Notes: generated from the sequence alone by a model not told the origin. DNA of 64,000 nt from JAWKWH01 sp963669415 (GCA_963669415.2 CAXXPS010000003.1:248001-312000), one strand, 5' to 3'. Positions 9,669-19,514 are shown, counted from the first letter of the stretch. Program-made: numbers and translations.

Positions 9669-9741
9669 CAATGGCGGGTTTAGCCCAAATCGAACGGCGC
9701 CGAGGCGGCGGCGTCTTAAAAGGTAAAAAGGACTTGGTACC

Positions 9742-11454
9742 ATGACGATCAATCTGCAGAAGCCGGACATCACCGAGCTCAAGCCGAGAATTTCGGTCTT
9801 CGGCGTTGGTGGTGGCGGAGGAAACGCCGTAAACAATATGATTAATGCCGGCCTGCATGGTGTTGATTTTGTTGTTGCAAATACCGATGCCCAAGCGCTG
9901 ACCATGTCGAAGGCGGAACGGCTGATTCAGCTTGGGGCACATGTGACCGAGGGACTTGGCGCCGGGTCGCAGCCCGAAGTTGGAAAGGCAGCGGCGGAAG
10001 AATGCTTCGATGAGATCGTCGACCATCTTTCAGGTACGCATATGTGCTTTGTCACCGCCGGAATGGGCGGAGGAACCGGCACCGGCGCCGCACCGGTGGT
10101 CGCAGCGGCGGCACGCGAAAAGGGCATTCTGACAGTCGGCGTTGTCACCAAGCCGTTCCATTTTGAGGGACAACGGCGCATGAGCACGGCGAATTCCGGC
10201 ATCGACGATTTGCAGAAGAATGTCGATACACTGATCGTCATTCCCAATCAAAACCTGTTCAGACTGGCAAACGACAAAACCACGTTCGCGGATGCATTCG
10301 CGATGGCCGACCAGGTGCTTTATTCCGGCGTTGCCTGCATCACCGACCTGATGGTCAAGGAAGGCCTGATCAACCTTGACTTTGCCGATGTCCGCTCGGT
10401 CATGCGTGAAATGGGCAAGGCAATGATGGGTACCGGTGAAGCATCCGGCGAAGGCCGGGCGATGGCGGCAGCCGAAGCGGCAATCGCCAACCCGTTGCTC
10501 GACGAGACATCGATGCATGGCGCCAGAGGTCTGCTGATTTCGATTACCGGCGGCCGGGACATGACACTGTTTGAGGTCGATGAGGCCGCTACACGTATTC
10601 GCGAAGAAGTCGATCAGGACGCCAATATCATCCTGGGTGCAACTTTTGATGAAGAGCTTGAGGGGGTTATCCGGGTTTCCGTTGTCGCCACAGGCATCGA
10701 CAAATTGGCTGCCGAAGTGGGTCAGTCCGACGTTCGCAGCACCACGGCGATTTCAAGCGTCCGCACCGCAGCGACACCGGTCGTTGAAACCCAGCCGGTG
10801 GCGGCAACACGCGATGTGATCGCCGAGAAAATCCAACAGGCTGAAGAGCAAAACCGGCGTGAGGTAGCGGCGCGTGCGACCGCATCGAAGGCAGAAGAGC
10901 CGGAGATTGATGAAAAGGCCGACCCGATTGTGGATGCAGACGACTTCCATCCGCAAAGCAAGTTGTTCAAGTCTCCAGAGACAGCAGAAACTCCTGCCGA
11001 GGAAATTCCGGAACTCGATGACCTGGAAGAATCACTTGCCACGGCGGCATTGGACGACACCGCTGCCGAAGCAGAAGACGAAACAGGCACCCGAATGCCC
11101 CGCGTGGAAGACTTCCCACCTGTCGTCAAGGCAGAGTTGGCAGCGCGCGATGGCGGCGAATCCGGGCATGATGAGCGGGGGCCCATGGGACTGCTGAAAA
11201 GACTTACACATGGTCTTTCCCGCCGAGAGGACGAGGAAGAGACGGCTGAGCTTCGCCCCGCGGCACGTTCCAGGGAACCGGTGCTCAAGCAGCCTGCGCC
11301 CGAAGCCCGCCGGCCACTGGCGCAGGACCCGAATGTATATGCGCCAAAGCAGGCAAAACTGGATGATCACGGACGGCAGCGCCCGCAACCAGAGCCGACT
11401 CACGAAGACGATCAGTTGGAGATACCTGCATTCCTGCGGCGACAGGCCAACTGA
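9742..11454 (+). CDS. ftsZ: Cell division GTPase FtsZ
   Basis: FtsZ is the tubulin homologue that forms the Z ring. GGGGGNAVNNM at 23-33 and the tubulin signature GGGTGTGAAP at 109-118 bind GTP. The first 320 residues are the conserved core. They are followed by an unusually long linker of about 235 residues, rich in Glu, Ala and Arg, ending in the C-terminal peptide LEIPAFLRRQAN that binds FtsA and other partners. The total of 570 residues matches the long FtsZ of Hyphomicrobiales. AAAAGGACTTGGTACC precedes the ATG and offers an AAGGAC-type ribosome site. Confidence 0.97.
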   Translation: MTINLQKPDITELKPRISVFGVGGGGGNAVNNMINAGLHGVDFVVANTDAQALTMSKAERLIQLGAHVTEGLGAGSQPEVGKAAAEECFDEIVDHLSGTHMCFVTAGMGGGTGTGAAPVVAAAAREKGILTVGVVTKPFHFEGQRRMSTANSGIDDLQKNVDTLIVIPNQNLFRLANDKTTFADAFAMADQVLYSGVACITDLMVKEGLINLDFADVRSVMREMGKAMMGTGEASGEGRAMAAAEAAIANPLLDETSMHGARGLLISITGGRDMTLFEVDEAATRIREEVDQDANIILGATFDEELEGVIRVSVVATGIDKLAAEVGQSDVRSTTAISSVRTAATPVVETQPVAATRDVIAEKIQQAEEQNRREVAARATASKAEEPEIDEKADPIVDADDFHPQSKLFKSPETAETPAEEIPELDDLEESLATAALDDTAAEAEDETGTRMPRVEDFPPVVKAELAARDGGESGHDERGPMGLLKRLTHGLSRREDEEETAELRPAARSREPVLKQPAPEARRPLAQDPNVYAPKQAKLDDHGRQRPQPEPTHEDDQLEIPAFLRRQAN

Positions 11455-11484
11455 ACCTGTTGATGAATTGTTACGACCGTTCAC

Positions 11485-11513
11485 ATGCGGGCCCTGCGCT
11501 GTCGGACCCGCAT
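11485..11513 (+). terminator. Hairpin after ftsZ, possible terminator or attenuator
   Basis: The arms ATGCGGG (11485-11491) and CCCGCAT (11507-11513) are exactly complementary, and the stem can extend by CC/GG across a one-base bulge. It lies 30 bases after the ftsZ stop. It is followed by an A-run rather than a T-run, so it is not a canonical intrinsic terminator in the plus direction. The remaining stretch up to lpxC holds no other gene. Confidence 0.35.
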
Positions 11514-11733
11514 CAAAAAAAGAACCTGTTTACAACAATTTAACGAATTTCAGATTTGGCAAAAGCCGTAACACGGAGTAAAAAACCGTGATTTGGCGTA
11601 TTCGAGCGCTGCAATTATCTTTACCTGCATAGTAGCGAGCTGGGGATACCGTGGGGACGGTCATAATCAGCTATCAATTATAAGAACTGCCGGCGGTGTG
11701 TTTGTCAGGTGGTCGAAAACCGGGGTGGGTAAA

Positions 11734-12684
11734 TTGGGGATCGAATTGCACGACTATCAGACGACGCTAAGATCATCTGTAAGTTTGTCAGGTGTGGGCG
11801 TACACGGCGGAAAGCCGGTAACAATTACATTTCATCCGGCGGACCCCGATACGGGGATCGTATTTACACGGACAGATCTGGACGAAGATGCGCGCGAGTT
11901 GAGGGCACTCGTCGCCGAGGTCGGCGCAACCGATCTTTGTACGGTGTTGGGTAATCCGGCAGATGTCCATGTGGCGACCGTCGAACATCTGATGGCAACC
12001 CTGTTTGCCCTCGGTATAGACAACGCGCATGTTGAGCTCGACAGCCGCGAAGTTCCAATTCTGGATGGTAGTGCGGCGGAATTTGTCGATGCGTTCGATC
12101 AGGCGGGAATTGAACCACTTGCAGTCAAGCGGCGCTATATCCGGATCCTCAAACCGGTTCGTATTGAAAATGGCGCTTCGTGGGCCGAATTCCGTCCATA
12201 TGACGGTACCCGGTTCGAGGTGGAAATCGATTTCGAAAGTCCGGCGATTGGCCGGCAGTTTTATGCAAGCGACATTGTTCCGGAGATTTTTCGACGCGAC
12301 ATCGCGCGGGCGCGGACATTCGGCTTCATGAAAGATGTCGAACGGCTCTGGGCTGCGGGATACGCGCTTGGGTCATCGCTGGAAAACTCGGTGGTGATTG
12401 GCGAGGACGACCGTATCGTCAATATGGAAGGCCTGCGGTACTCAGACGAGTTCGTTCGCCACAAAACGCTTGATGCCATGGGTGATCTTGCACTTGCCGG
12501 AGCGCGGTTTATCGGTTGTTTCAGATCATACCGCGGTGGACACAAGTTGAATGCCGCAGCGCTGCGGCAGCTGTTGATGGACCGAAGTGCATTTGAGATC
12601 GTCGAAACAGCGCGCAAGGAACGTGGCAGATCGGCAGAACTTATTGCGGTCAACGCTCCGGTCTTCGCGCCCTGGAGACTGTAG
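11734..12684 (+). CDS. lpxC: UDP-3-O-acyl-N-acetylglucosamine deacetylase
   Basis: LpxC is the zinc enzyme of the committed step of lipid A synthesis in the cytoplasm. Counting from the TTG at 11734, the zinc ligands appear as His85 in TVEHLMATL and His243 with Asp247/Asp251 in HKTLDAMGD. The catalytic His270 is in GGHKLNAAALRQL. SGVGVHGGKPV near 19-29 is the substrate loop. The frame stays open to 11593, but homology begins near IELHDYQTTLRSSVSLSGVG, so TTG 11734 or GTG 11725 is the likely start; no strong ribosome site marks either. The C terminus ends in PVFAPWRL, as usual. The gap from ftsZ suggests its own promoter. Confidence 0.93.
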   Translation: MGIELHDYQTTLRSSVSLSGVGVHGGKPVTITFHPADPDTGIVFTRTDLDEDARELRALVAEVGATDLCTVLGNPADVHVATVEHLMATLFALGIDNAHVELDSREVPILDGSAAEFVDAFDQAGIEPLAVKRRYIRILKPVRIENGASWAEFRPYDGTRFEVEIDFESPAIGRQFYASDIVPEIFRRDIARARTFGFMKDVERLWAAGYALGSSLENSVVIGEDDRIVNMEGLRYSDEFVRHKTLDAMGDLALAGARFIGCFRSYRGGHKLNAAALRQLLMDRSAFEIVETARKERGRSAELIAVNAPVFAPWRL

Positions 12685-12811
12685 ACCGAACTCATTTTTT
12701 GGTCCGCTTGCCTTAAAATTGCGCCATTGGGCGCAAATAGCGTTGCTGCACCAACGTTGGTGTGATTTATGGCGGTGCGGTTTTGGAGCCGCAAAGGCCT
12801 TGGGGGCGGTG

Positions 12812-13705
12812 ATGAGCGAGCAGGACAGGTTCTCGGTGGGTATTCAAAAGAAAAGTTCACTATTCGGGCAAAGCGCCAGGCTTGCGCTGGCGGCTTCATT
12901 AGCTTTTGCCGTGCCTGCTTCGATAACCGCGTGCTCTTCGACAGATGACATCGACCTGACGACCTATGTCGAGCAGACCGATCCGCCCGACGTGCTGTAC
13001 AATCAAGGTCTCGCCAATCTCAACGCAGGCCGTTTGAAAGAAGCTTCGGCCAAATTTCAGGCGATTGATCGCCAGCACCCGTATTCCGAATTTGCTCGCA
13101 AGGCGATGGTGATGGGCGCGTTCACAAACTATCGCCAAGGCAATTATGACGAGGCCATCACCGCAGGCAAACGTTACGTCTCGCTTTATCCGTCAACTGA
13201 CGACGCAGCTTATGCGCAATATATTGTCGGCCTGTCCTATTTCAGGCAGATTCGCGACGTGACACAGGACCAGCGTGAATCTCGCCGCGCGATCAATGCG
13301 ATGAACGAGGTCGTTCAGCGCTGGCCCGAATCTGAATATGTTGAGGATGCGCAGACGAAAATCCGGTTCGCGCGCGACCAGCTTGCCGGCAAAGAGATGC
13401 AAATCGGCCGTTACTATCAGGAGCGGCGGGAATATATCGCGGCAATTTCCCGGTTCCGTGGTGTCGTTGAGCGCTATTCCAATACACGGCATATCGAGGA
13501 AGCCTTGGCGCGACTGACCGAGACCTACTACGCGATGGGCCTCGTTTCGGAAGCACAGACTGCAGCAGCCGTGCTTGGTCACAATTATCCGGACAGTGAA
13601 TGGTACCAGACCTCGTACAAGCTGTTGCAAACCGGCGGACTGGAACCACGTGAGGATAAAGGGTCGTGGCTGTCTAGAGCTGCTGGCCGTTTGCTTGGTA
13701 CTTGA
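12812..13705 (+). CDS. bamD: Outer membrane assembly lipoprotein BamD (ComL/YfiO)
   Basis: BamD is the essential lipoprotein of the BAM complex that folds outer-membrane beta-barrels. The 297-residue product starts at MSEQDRFSVG (ATG 12812); longer upstream starts lack homology. A hydrophobic signal segment (ARLALAASLAFAVPASITAC) ends in a lipobox with the lipidated Cys near residue 41. Tetratricopeptide-like repeats follow: YNQGLANLNAGRLKEASAKF, MGAFTNYRQGNYDEAITAG, IVGLSYF, and YYQERREYIAAISRF. It lies between lpxC and recN, its standard alphaproteobacterial position. Confidence 0.95.
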   Translation: MSEQDRFSVGIQKKSSLFGQSARLALAASLAFAVPASITACSSTDDIDLTTYVEQTDPPDVLYNQGLANLNAGRLKEASAKFQAIDRQHPYSEFARKAMVMGAFTNYRQGNYDEAITAGKRYVSLYPSTDDAAYAQYIVGLSYFRQIRDVTQDQRESRRAINAMNEVVQRWPESEYVEDAQTKIRFARDQLAGKEMQIGRYYQERREYIAAISRFRGVVERYSNTRHIEEALARLTETYYAMGLVSEAQTAAAVLGHNYPDSEWYQTSYKLLQTGGLEPREDKGSWLSRAAGRLLGT

Positions 13706-13716
13706 TATAAGGGCGT

Positions 13717-15399
13717 ATGCTCGCTCACCTGTCGATCCGCGATATTGTCCTGATCAGACGGCTCGATATTACGTTCGGTGCCGGACTTTCGGTGCTGACA
13801 GGCGAGACAGGCGCGGGCAAATCCATTCTACTTGATGCATTGTCGCTTGCACTCGGCGCCCGTGGCGATGCCTCACTCGTCAGAAATGGCGCCGATGAAG
13901 GCCAAGTGATTGCGGCCTTTGAAATTCCGCCCGGGCATCTTGCCACCGACATTCTGATCGAAGAGGCATTTGCAGCGGAAGACGGACAGATCGTTTTGCG
14001 GCGCGTGCAAAATGCTGACGGCCGCACCCGTGTATTTATCAATGACCAGCCGGCAAGCGTGAATTTGATGCGCAGGGTTGGTAGGGCGCTGGTAGAGATA
14101 CACGGTCAACACGACGAACGTGCCTTGATCGAACCGGACACCCACCGCGATCTGCTCGATTCATGGGCCGGACATGCCGGATTGGCACGCGATGTGGCGG
14201 GTGCGTGGCAGACATGGCGGAACGCAGTGGAAGCTTTTGCGGAGCAGGAGGCCAAGGTGGAGGCGGCTTCGCGCGAGGCGGATTACTTGCGGGCTTCGAT
14301 GGATGAACTTTCGGCGCTTGAGCCGGCTCCGGGTGAAGAAACGCTGCTTGCAGAAGAGCGCGCGACGATGATGCGGGCGGAAAAGATTGCCCTGGAAATC
14401 CACGAAGCTGAACAATTGCTGTCGTCTGACGGCTCGCCGATTGCCGAATTGTCGGCGCTGCTGCGGCGGCTGACCCGAAAAGCCCCCGATGCGCCGGAAT
14501 ATGTCGACCCGATCATCACACCGCTCGATCAGGCACTTTCAAATTTGGATACGGTTCAAAGTGAAATTGATTCGGTCATCCGGGCAATGGAATACGATCC
14601 GCAGCGCCTGGAAGACACTGAAGCCCGCCTGTTTGCGCTTCGGGCAGCAGCGCGCAAGTATAATGTCCCCGTCGATGATCTGGCGGAATTGCGGGACCGG
14701 TTCGCTGCCGACCTGGCAGATGTGGATGCCGGGGGCGAGAAGCTGAAAGCTTTGCGGGCAAAGGTCGATCAGGCAAAGGCTGAGTACGACAGGCTGGCGG
14801 GCAATCTTTCACTGAAACGCCATGACGCGGCCGTTCCGCTGGCTGCTGCCGTAGCCGCGGAGCTGCCTGCTCTGAAGCTGGAAAAAGCGGAGTTTGCCGT
14901 CGATGTTTCGAGTGATGCCGAATCCGGTGGACCTGCGGGCATTGATCACATTGAATTTGTGGTGCGAACCAACCCGGGCTCACGTGCCGGGCCTTTGATG
15001 AAAGTGGCTTCAGGTGGTGAACTTTCACGGTTTTTGTTGGCGCTCAAGGTAGTGTTGGCTGAACGCGGTTCCGCGCCGACGCTGGTGTTTGATGAAATCG
15101 ATACAGGCGTGGGAGGTGCGGTCGCAGACGCCATTGGCGATCGGCTGGCGCGATTGGCCCGGCGTGTGCAGGTGCTGTCGGTGACACATGCGCCGCAGGT
15201 AGCCGCCAAGGCCGAAACGCACTTCCTGATTTCCAAGGACACAGAAGACGAAAACAGCACTGTCACCGGGGTGGAGCAGATTTCAGACGCTGGCAGGCAG
15301 GAAGAAATTGCCCGCATGCTTGCCGGGGCAGCCATCACCGACGAAGCGCGTGCCGCGGCCGGAAGACTGCTGACAGAAACCTGGTCGAAAGCTTCCTGA
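13717..15399 (+). CDS. recN: DNA repair protein RecN
   Basis: RecN is an SMC-like ATPase that acts in recombinational repair of double-strand breaks. The 560-residue protein begins MLAHLSIRDIVLIRRLDI and carries Walker A GETGAGKSIL near residues 29-38. The coiled-coil arms are central (AFAEQEAKVEAASREADYL; ALRAKVDQAKAEYDRLAGNL). The C-terminal ATPase half has the ABC-type signature KVASGGELSRF and Walker B PTLVFDEIDTGVGG. The ATG at 13717 follows bamD by 11 bases, suggesting cotranscription. Confidence 0.96.
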   Translation: MLAHLSIRDIVLIRRLDITFGAGLSVLTGETGAGKSILLDALSLALGARGDASLVRNGADEGQVIAAFEIPPGHLATDILIEEAFAAEDGQIVLRRVQNADGRTRVFINDQPASVNLMRRVGRALVEIHGQHDERALIEPDTHRDLLDSWAGHAGLARDVAGAWQTWRNAVEAFAEQEAKVEAASREADYLRASMDELSALEPAPGEETLLAEERATMMRAEKIALEIHEAEQLLSSDGSPIAELSALLRRLTRKAPDAPEYVDPIITPLDQALSNLDTVQSEIDSVIRAMEYDPQRLEDTEARLFALRAAARKYNVPVDDLAELRDRFAADLADVDAGGEKLKALRAKVDQAKAEYDRLAGNLSLKRHDAAVPLAAAVAAELPALKLEKAEFAVDVSSDAESGGPAGIDHIEFVVRTNPGSRAGPLMKVASGGELSRFLLALKVVLAERGSAPTLVFDEIDTGVGGAVADAIGDRLARLARRVQVLSVTHAPQVAAKAETHFLISKDTEDENSTVTGVEQISDAGRQEEIARMLAGAAITDEARAAAGRLLTETWSKAS

Positions 15400-15455
15400 T
15401 CCTGGCCTATATTGTGCTCCGAAAATGATTCCGGAATCTCGGAGAACTGTCTGAT

Positions 15456-17576
15456 ATGGCAGATGAAATGAAAGCCGTCGAAGCCCTTTCAGAAGACGAG
15501 GCCAAACAGGAGCTCGCAGATCTTGCAGAGCAGATCGCCTATCATGACGCGCGATATCACGGTGATGATGCACCTGAAATATCAGACGCGGAATATGACA
15601 AGCTAAGGCAACGCAACGAGGCAATTGAAGCCCGGTTCCCGCATCTGAAGCGTTCCGATTCTCCGACCGGACGTGTCGGTGCTGCGGTTTCTGAGACCTT
15701 CTCCAAAGTGCGCCATGCCGTACCGATGCTGTCGCTCGACAATGCATTTGACGACAAGGATGTGTTCGACTTTGCAGCCCGTGTCAGGCGGTTTTTGAAG
15801 CTGGCGGAGGACAATCCGCTGGCGTTGACCGCTGAGCCCAAGATCGACGGATTGTCCCTGTCTTTGAGATATGAACGTGGAAAGCTTGTTACTGCTGCCA
15901 CACGGGGTGACGGCCAGACCGGCGAGAATGTCACCGCCAATGCGCGGACAGTTGCCGATATTCCTGAAAAACTGGCCGGAAATCCGCCCGACATCTTCGA
16001 GGTTCGGGGCGAAATCTATATGGAAACAGATGATTTCGCGGAATTAAACCGCAAGCAGGCGGAGATTGGCGGTCAGATTTACGTCAATCCGCGCAATACG
16101 GCGGCCGGTTCGTTGAGACAGCTCGACCCTGCGGTCACGGCAAGCAGACCACTGAAATTTTTCGCCTATGCCTGGGGCGAGGTCAGCAACATGCCGGCGG
16201 CGACCCAGATGGACATGGTCGAAGCGTTGGAAGGATTTGGTTTCAAGACCAATCCGCTGATGAAGCGTTTTTCGGATGTCGAAAGTCTGCTGGCCCACTA
16301 TCACGCAATTGAGCTGGAACGGGCGCTGCTCGGCTACGACATAGATGGCGTCGTCTACAAGGTCGACGACCTTGCTTTGCAGCAGCGGCTGGGCTTTGTG
16401 TCGCGCAGTCCGCGCTGGGCAATTGCGCATAAGTTTCCGGCCGAAAAAGCACTGACGATCCTCAATGACATTGATATCCAGGTCGGGCGTACCGGAGCGC
16501 TGACACCCGTGGCGCGGTTGGAGCCGGTCACCGTCGGCGGTGTCGTTGTCACAAATGCAACGCTGCACAATGCCGGCGAGATCGAGCGGCTGGGTATCAA
16601 AATCGGCGATACCGTCATCGTTCAGCGCGCCGGCGATGTCATCCCACAGGTGCTGGGCCATGTCGAAGACAAACGGCCTGACAATGCGCGGTCGTTTGAG
16701 TTTCCAACGGTTTGCCCCTGTCCGCTGAAAACACCGATTGTGCGCGAGGAAACCACCGGCGGCGGGGAGGGGGCCGTTCAGCGCTGCTCGGGAGAGTTTG
16801 CCTGCCCATATCAGCGAAAGGAACATTTGAAGTTGTTTGTCTCGCGCAGGGCGTTTGATATCGATGGCCTTGGCGACAAGCAGATCGAGTATTTCTATGA
16901 TGATGACGAACTGCCCATCAGGCAACCGGCCGACATATTCACCCTCGCCAGGCGCGATGCCGACAAAGCGCTTACCAGGCTGAAGAACCGTGACGGCTAT
17001 GGCGAGGTCTCCGCGCAAAAACTGTTCGACGCGATCGAGGCCCGGCGTTCGATACCGCTTGAGCGGCTGATCTATGCACTCGGCATTCGCCACGTCGGCG
17101 AGACCACCGCAAAAACGCTGGCGCGCGCCTATGGCGATTGGGAAAGTTTTCATGCCGCTGCTCTTGCGGTTGCCGAATACGGCGCTCAAAGCGCGGCGGC
17201 TGAGGAAATGACCGCGCTCGACGACATTGGACCTGCAGTGATTGTTTCAATCGAGCGCTTCTTTGCCGAAGCGCATAATCTGGAGATGGTGGAAGCTCTG
17301 GTTGGCGAGCTTGATATTCAGCCGGCGGAGCAGGCATCGACCGATTCACCAGTCGCCGGCATGACCATCGTATTCACCGGCTCGCTGGAGCGGATGAGCC
17401 GTGACGAAGCCAAGGCGATGGCGGAGCGTTTGGGGGCGAAGGCTTCCGGTTCTGTATCCGCCAAGACCAGCCTGGTGGTTGCCGGTCCCGGCGCCGGGTC
17501 AAAGCTGAAAAAGGCGACCGAACTCGGCATTGAAGTCATTGACGAGGATGAGTGGTTCCGGCGCATCGGCGAGTGA
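15456..17576 (+). CDS. ligA: NAD-dependent DNA ligase LigA
   Basis: LigA seals nicks during replication and repair. The 706-residue enzyme has the Ia domain (YHDARYHGDDAPEISDAEYD near 28-47) and the adenylation motif KIDG with the AMP-accepting Lys129. It also has the OB-fold (GRTGALTPVARLEPV), a zinc-finger-like Cys cluster (CPCPLKTP...RCSGEFACP), helix-hairpin-helix repeats (LGIRHVGETTAKTLA) and a C-terminal BRCT domain from about 628. ATG 15456 follows TCTCGGAGAACTG. The gene closes the conserved block; the following genes have a different codon character. Confidence 0.97.
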   Translation: MADEMKAVEALSEDEAKQELADLAEQIAYHDARYHGDDAPEISDAEYDKLRQRNEAIEARFPHLKRSDSPTGRVGAAVSETFSKVRHAVPMLSLDNAFDDKDVFDFAARVRRFLKLAEDNPLALTAEPKIDGLSLSLRYERGKLVTAATRGDGQTGENVTANARTVADIPEKLAGNPPDIFEVRGEIYMETDDFAELNRKQAEIGGQIYVNPRNTAAGSLRQLDPAVTASRPLKFFAYAWGEVSNMPAATQMDMVEALEGFGFKTNPLMKRFSDVESLLAHYHAIELERALLGYDIDGVVYKVDDLALQQRLGFVSRSPRWAIAHKFPAEKALTILNDIDIQVGRTGALTPVARLEPVTVGGVVVTNATLHNAGEIERLGIKIGDTVIVQRAGDVIPQVLGHVEDKRPDNARSFEFPTVCPCPLKTPIVREETTGGGEGAVQRCSGEFACPYQRKEHLKLFVSRRAFDIDGLGDKQIEYFYDDDELPIRQPADIFTLARRDADKALTRLKNRDGYGEVSAQKLFDAIEARRSIPLERLIYALGIRHVGETTAKTLARAYGDWESFHAAALAVAEYGAQSAAAEEMTALDDIGPAVIVSIERFFAEAHNLEMVEALVGELDIQPAEQASTDSPVAGMTIVFTGSLERMSRDEAKAMAERLGAKASGSVSAKTSLVVAGPGAGSKLKKATELGIEVIDEDEWFRRIGE

Positions 17577-17644
17577 GGCCAGGCCAACACTTGCACGGGG
17601 AAGATGCGACGGACGGCGATAAAAGCTGAACCCTCCTGACCATT

Positions 17645-18049
17645 TCAAAACGAACAGTCGAGTTGCTGGATCATCAATTCCGCCTCACGCGCACTTTTTA
17701 TCCAACTCTCCTTCGTGAATTCCTTGTTTTCAATTTCCTGCCTGACGGATGCAACTTCAGCCTCAAGCCGGCTGATCCTGATGGTGTTTCGGGTAATCTT
17801 GGCTCTCGCAGCGGCGGCTGCTACTGCACCGGGAACGCCGCGCAACCCGGCCGCCGCAGCCAGGGACTGAAGTTGAATATTTTCGGCTTTCAGACCGTCG
17901 ATCTCGTTTTCCTGGCTTTTGATCGATGATTTCAACCTCGATATTTCACCTCTTATCCGAGTAATATCACTGCGAAAGTTTCTCAAGTCGTTTGACAACG
18001 TCTGGCATCTTGCGTCTGTTTCGGTCTTCAATCTTCTCTCCAGCTTCAT
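17645..18049 (-). CDS. Small coiled-coil protein of unknown function
   Basis: The 134-residue product is not recognised. It has heptad-like character over most of its length (LERRLKTETDARCQTLSND; RIRGEISRLKSSIKSQENE; ISRLEAEVASVRQEIENKE), split by an Ala/Gly-rich stretch around residues 64-86 (AAAAGLRGVPGAVAAAAARA). This suggests two coiled-coil helices joined by a hinge. There is no signal peptide. Arginine is often encoded by AGA, rare in the neighbouring dcw genes, which hints at a different origin. It lies opposite ligA and is divergent from the exported protein at 18084. Expression is unproven. Confidence 0.6.
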   Translation of the reverse strand: MKLERRLKTETDARCQTLSNDLRNFRSDITRIRGEISRLKSSIKSQENEIDGLKAENIQLQSLAAAAGLRGVPGAVAAAAARAKITRNTIRISRLEAEVASVRQEIENKEFTKESWIKSAREAELMIQQLDCSF

Positions 18050-18083
18050 TGCAACCGGGAGTAGTTTCTCCTATATGTTGTAG

Positions 18084-18923
18084 GTGTGGATAAATTCGAC
18101 CAAAAGATTATCTATTGCTGTCGTAATGTTTGCTTGCCTGGCAGTGGTAATTGGCGCGGCGAGCATCTTGCCTGACGGAGGAGGACACTCTGACGCCGGG
18201 GGCAATGAATGGTCGTTTGAGCACTATCCACCGGAACCCGAAGGTGGGTTGACAAGGGAGCAAATCCGCAAGCGATATTCCGTGCGCAGCGATCATGACC
18301 TTAATCTTCGCGATCTAAATTGCACGAAGCGTCTGGACAATCTGATCGAGCTGTATGTGGAAATTTATCCACGATTTGAGCGTTACGCGAACAACGAGGC
18401 TTGGCGTCGCGCCTGGGTCGAGACATTTGCGCTGACCCAATACTACATGGACGACCTGGATTGTTTGGTCCTTAATGACGTCATGGGGGTACTCATCCCG
18501 GAAAATCTCTCTGTAAATTCAGACAAATACAGTGCTCCCTATTTCTGCGGACAATATTCCGATCATCCGGTTAGCGAGCCAGTCGGAAACGCTGTTCGGA
18601 AATTGGTCGAGATGGCGATTGAATATGAGAGCGAAAGTGCCGCAGCGAGACTTGTCAGTTTCGGAAGAGCTTTCTCAGGCCCCGTTTCACTGAACGCTGA
18701 TGTCATGGCCTATCTGGCCGAACGATACGCCTGGCTGGATTCCCAAGGTCAAATTGTGGTTACGGCGGAATTCATGCAAAGCGAGTTCGATCATCGTGGT
18801 TATTCCCTCACTCCCCAACGCCGTGCCGAAGTGGTTGCCGCGGCACGGCGGGGTGATGCGGATGCGATCCTTTCGACAACCGCGCCGTGCAAGCCATACG
18901 AGGCGATGCGGATTTCCGAATAA
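18084..18923 (+). CDS. Exported hypothetical protein
   Basis: The 279-residue protein is not recognised. It starts at GTG 18084 with a basic N terminus and a hydrophobic segment (LSIAVVMFACLAVVIGAASI near 9-28), so it is probably exported or membrane-anchored. The mature part is acidic and Tyr-rich, with several Cys (LNCTKRLDNL, LDCLVLND, PYFCGQY, TTAPCKPYE) that may form disulfides. Codon use is less GC-biased than in the cell-wall genes. It converges with the membrane protein gene at 18963. Confidence 0.65.
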   Translation: MWINSTKRLSIAVVMFACLAVVIGAASILPDGGGHSDAGGNEWSFEHYPPEPEGGLTREQIRKRYSVRSDHDLNLRDLNCTKRLDNLIELYVEIYPRFERYANNEAWRRAWVETFALTQYYMDDLDCLVLNDVMGVLIPENLSVNSDKYSAPYFCGQYSDHPVSEPVGNAVRKLVEMAIEYESESAAARLVSFGRAFSGPVSLNADVMAYLAERYAWLDSQGQIVVTAEFMQSEFDHRGYSLTPQRRAEVVAAARRGDADAILSTTAPCKPYEAMRISE

Positions 18924-18962
18924 CACCGGTCACAAAAACCGGGCTGATTCCGGAATTTTGGT

Positions 18963-19514
18963 TCAGTTTTTCCGGTTTTTTCTGGCCGCGAAAAATGTGG
19001 CGAGCAGGAATATCAGTGCCAGGCTGAGAAACGTGAACTTCAAGGCTGTCGAAGCGGCGAGTAGTCCGCCTACCTTGGAACCGTCAGCTCCGTTTTTCCA
19101 AAGCAACAATGCGGTTAACGCATTCTCCGCCCAGTCGCTCACCGCATAGAGCGACGGCAGCAGAAACACGAGCGTCAGTTTCCAGCCAGAAGCCATCGCG
19201 GCAAAGCGATGAAGCCGATTGGCAAATCGCAATGTCCACCCGGCCAGCGCCGCGACAATCAGCGCCGGCAAGATCAGATCAAGCGTGAACGTATGCAGGA
19301 GAAGAAACCGCGTCGGCCGGTCGCCTGTCATCGCCTCGAGCCAGAAACCGAGTGTCTCTGCGCTGATACCGAACGGATGTGCGTCCGGTGGCGGGATTTC
19401 GAGCGGCGTTACCGTGAAATAGGCCTTGTCGATCGCGGCTATCGCGACGAAAACAGCGGAAGCCAGCAATGCAAGTTTACCGGCGTGCCGCTCCAACCAC
19501 ATGGCTGAAATCAA
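18963..19514 (-). CDS. Four-helix integral membrane protein, unknown function
   Basis: The product of up to 183 residues has four hydrophobic segments: LALLASAVFVAIAAIDKAYF, LILPALIVAALAGWTLRFA, LTLVFLLPSLYAVSDWAENA and FTFLSLALIFLLATFFAA, with a basic tail ARKNRKN. The TTG at 19514 overlaps the guaB stop (TTGA) with GGAG upstream, but the ATG at 19502 four codons later is also possible. It follows guaB on the same strand and may be cotranscribed with it. No family is recognised. Confidence 0.72.
   Translation of the reverse strand: MISAMWLERHAGKLALLASAVFVAIAAIDKAYFTVTPLEIPPPDAHPFGISAETLGFWLEAMTGDRPTRFLLLHTFTLDLILPALIVAALAGWTLRFANRLHRFAAMASGWKLTLVFLLPSLYAVSDWAENALTALLLWKNGADGSKVGGLLAASTALKFTFLSLALIFLLATFFAARKNRKN

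Noticed and set aside
10722..11288. Ser-rich antisense frame opposite the ftsZ linker
   Set aside because: It is a by-product of the Glu/Ala-rich ftsZ linker; no start site or family supports it.
16044..17189. Long antisense open frame (381 codons) opposite ligA
   Set aside because: It lies wholly inside ligA on the other strand, has no family motif and reflects the GC-rich codon use of ligA.
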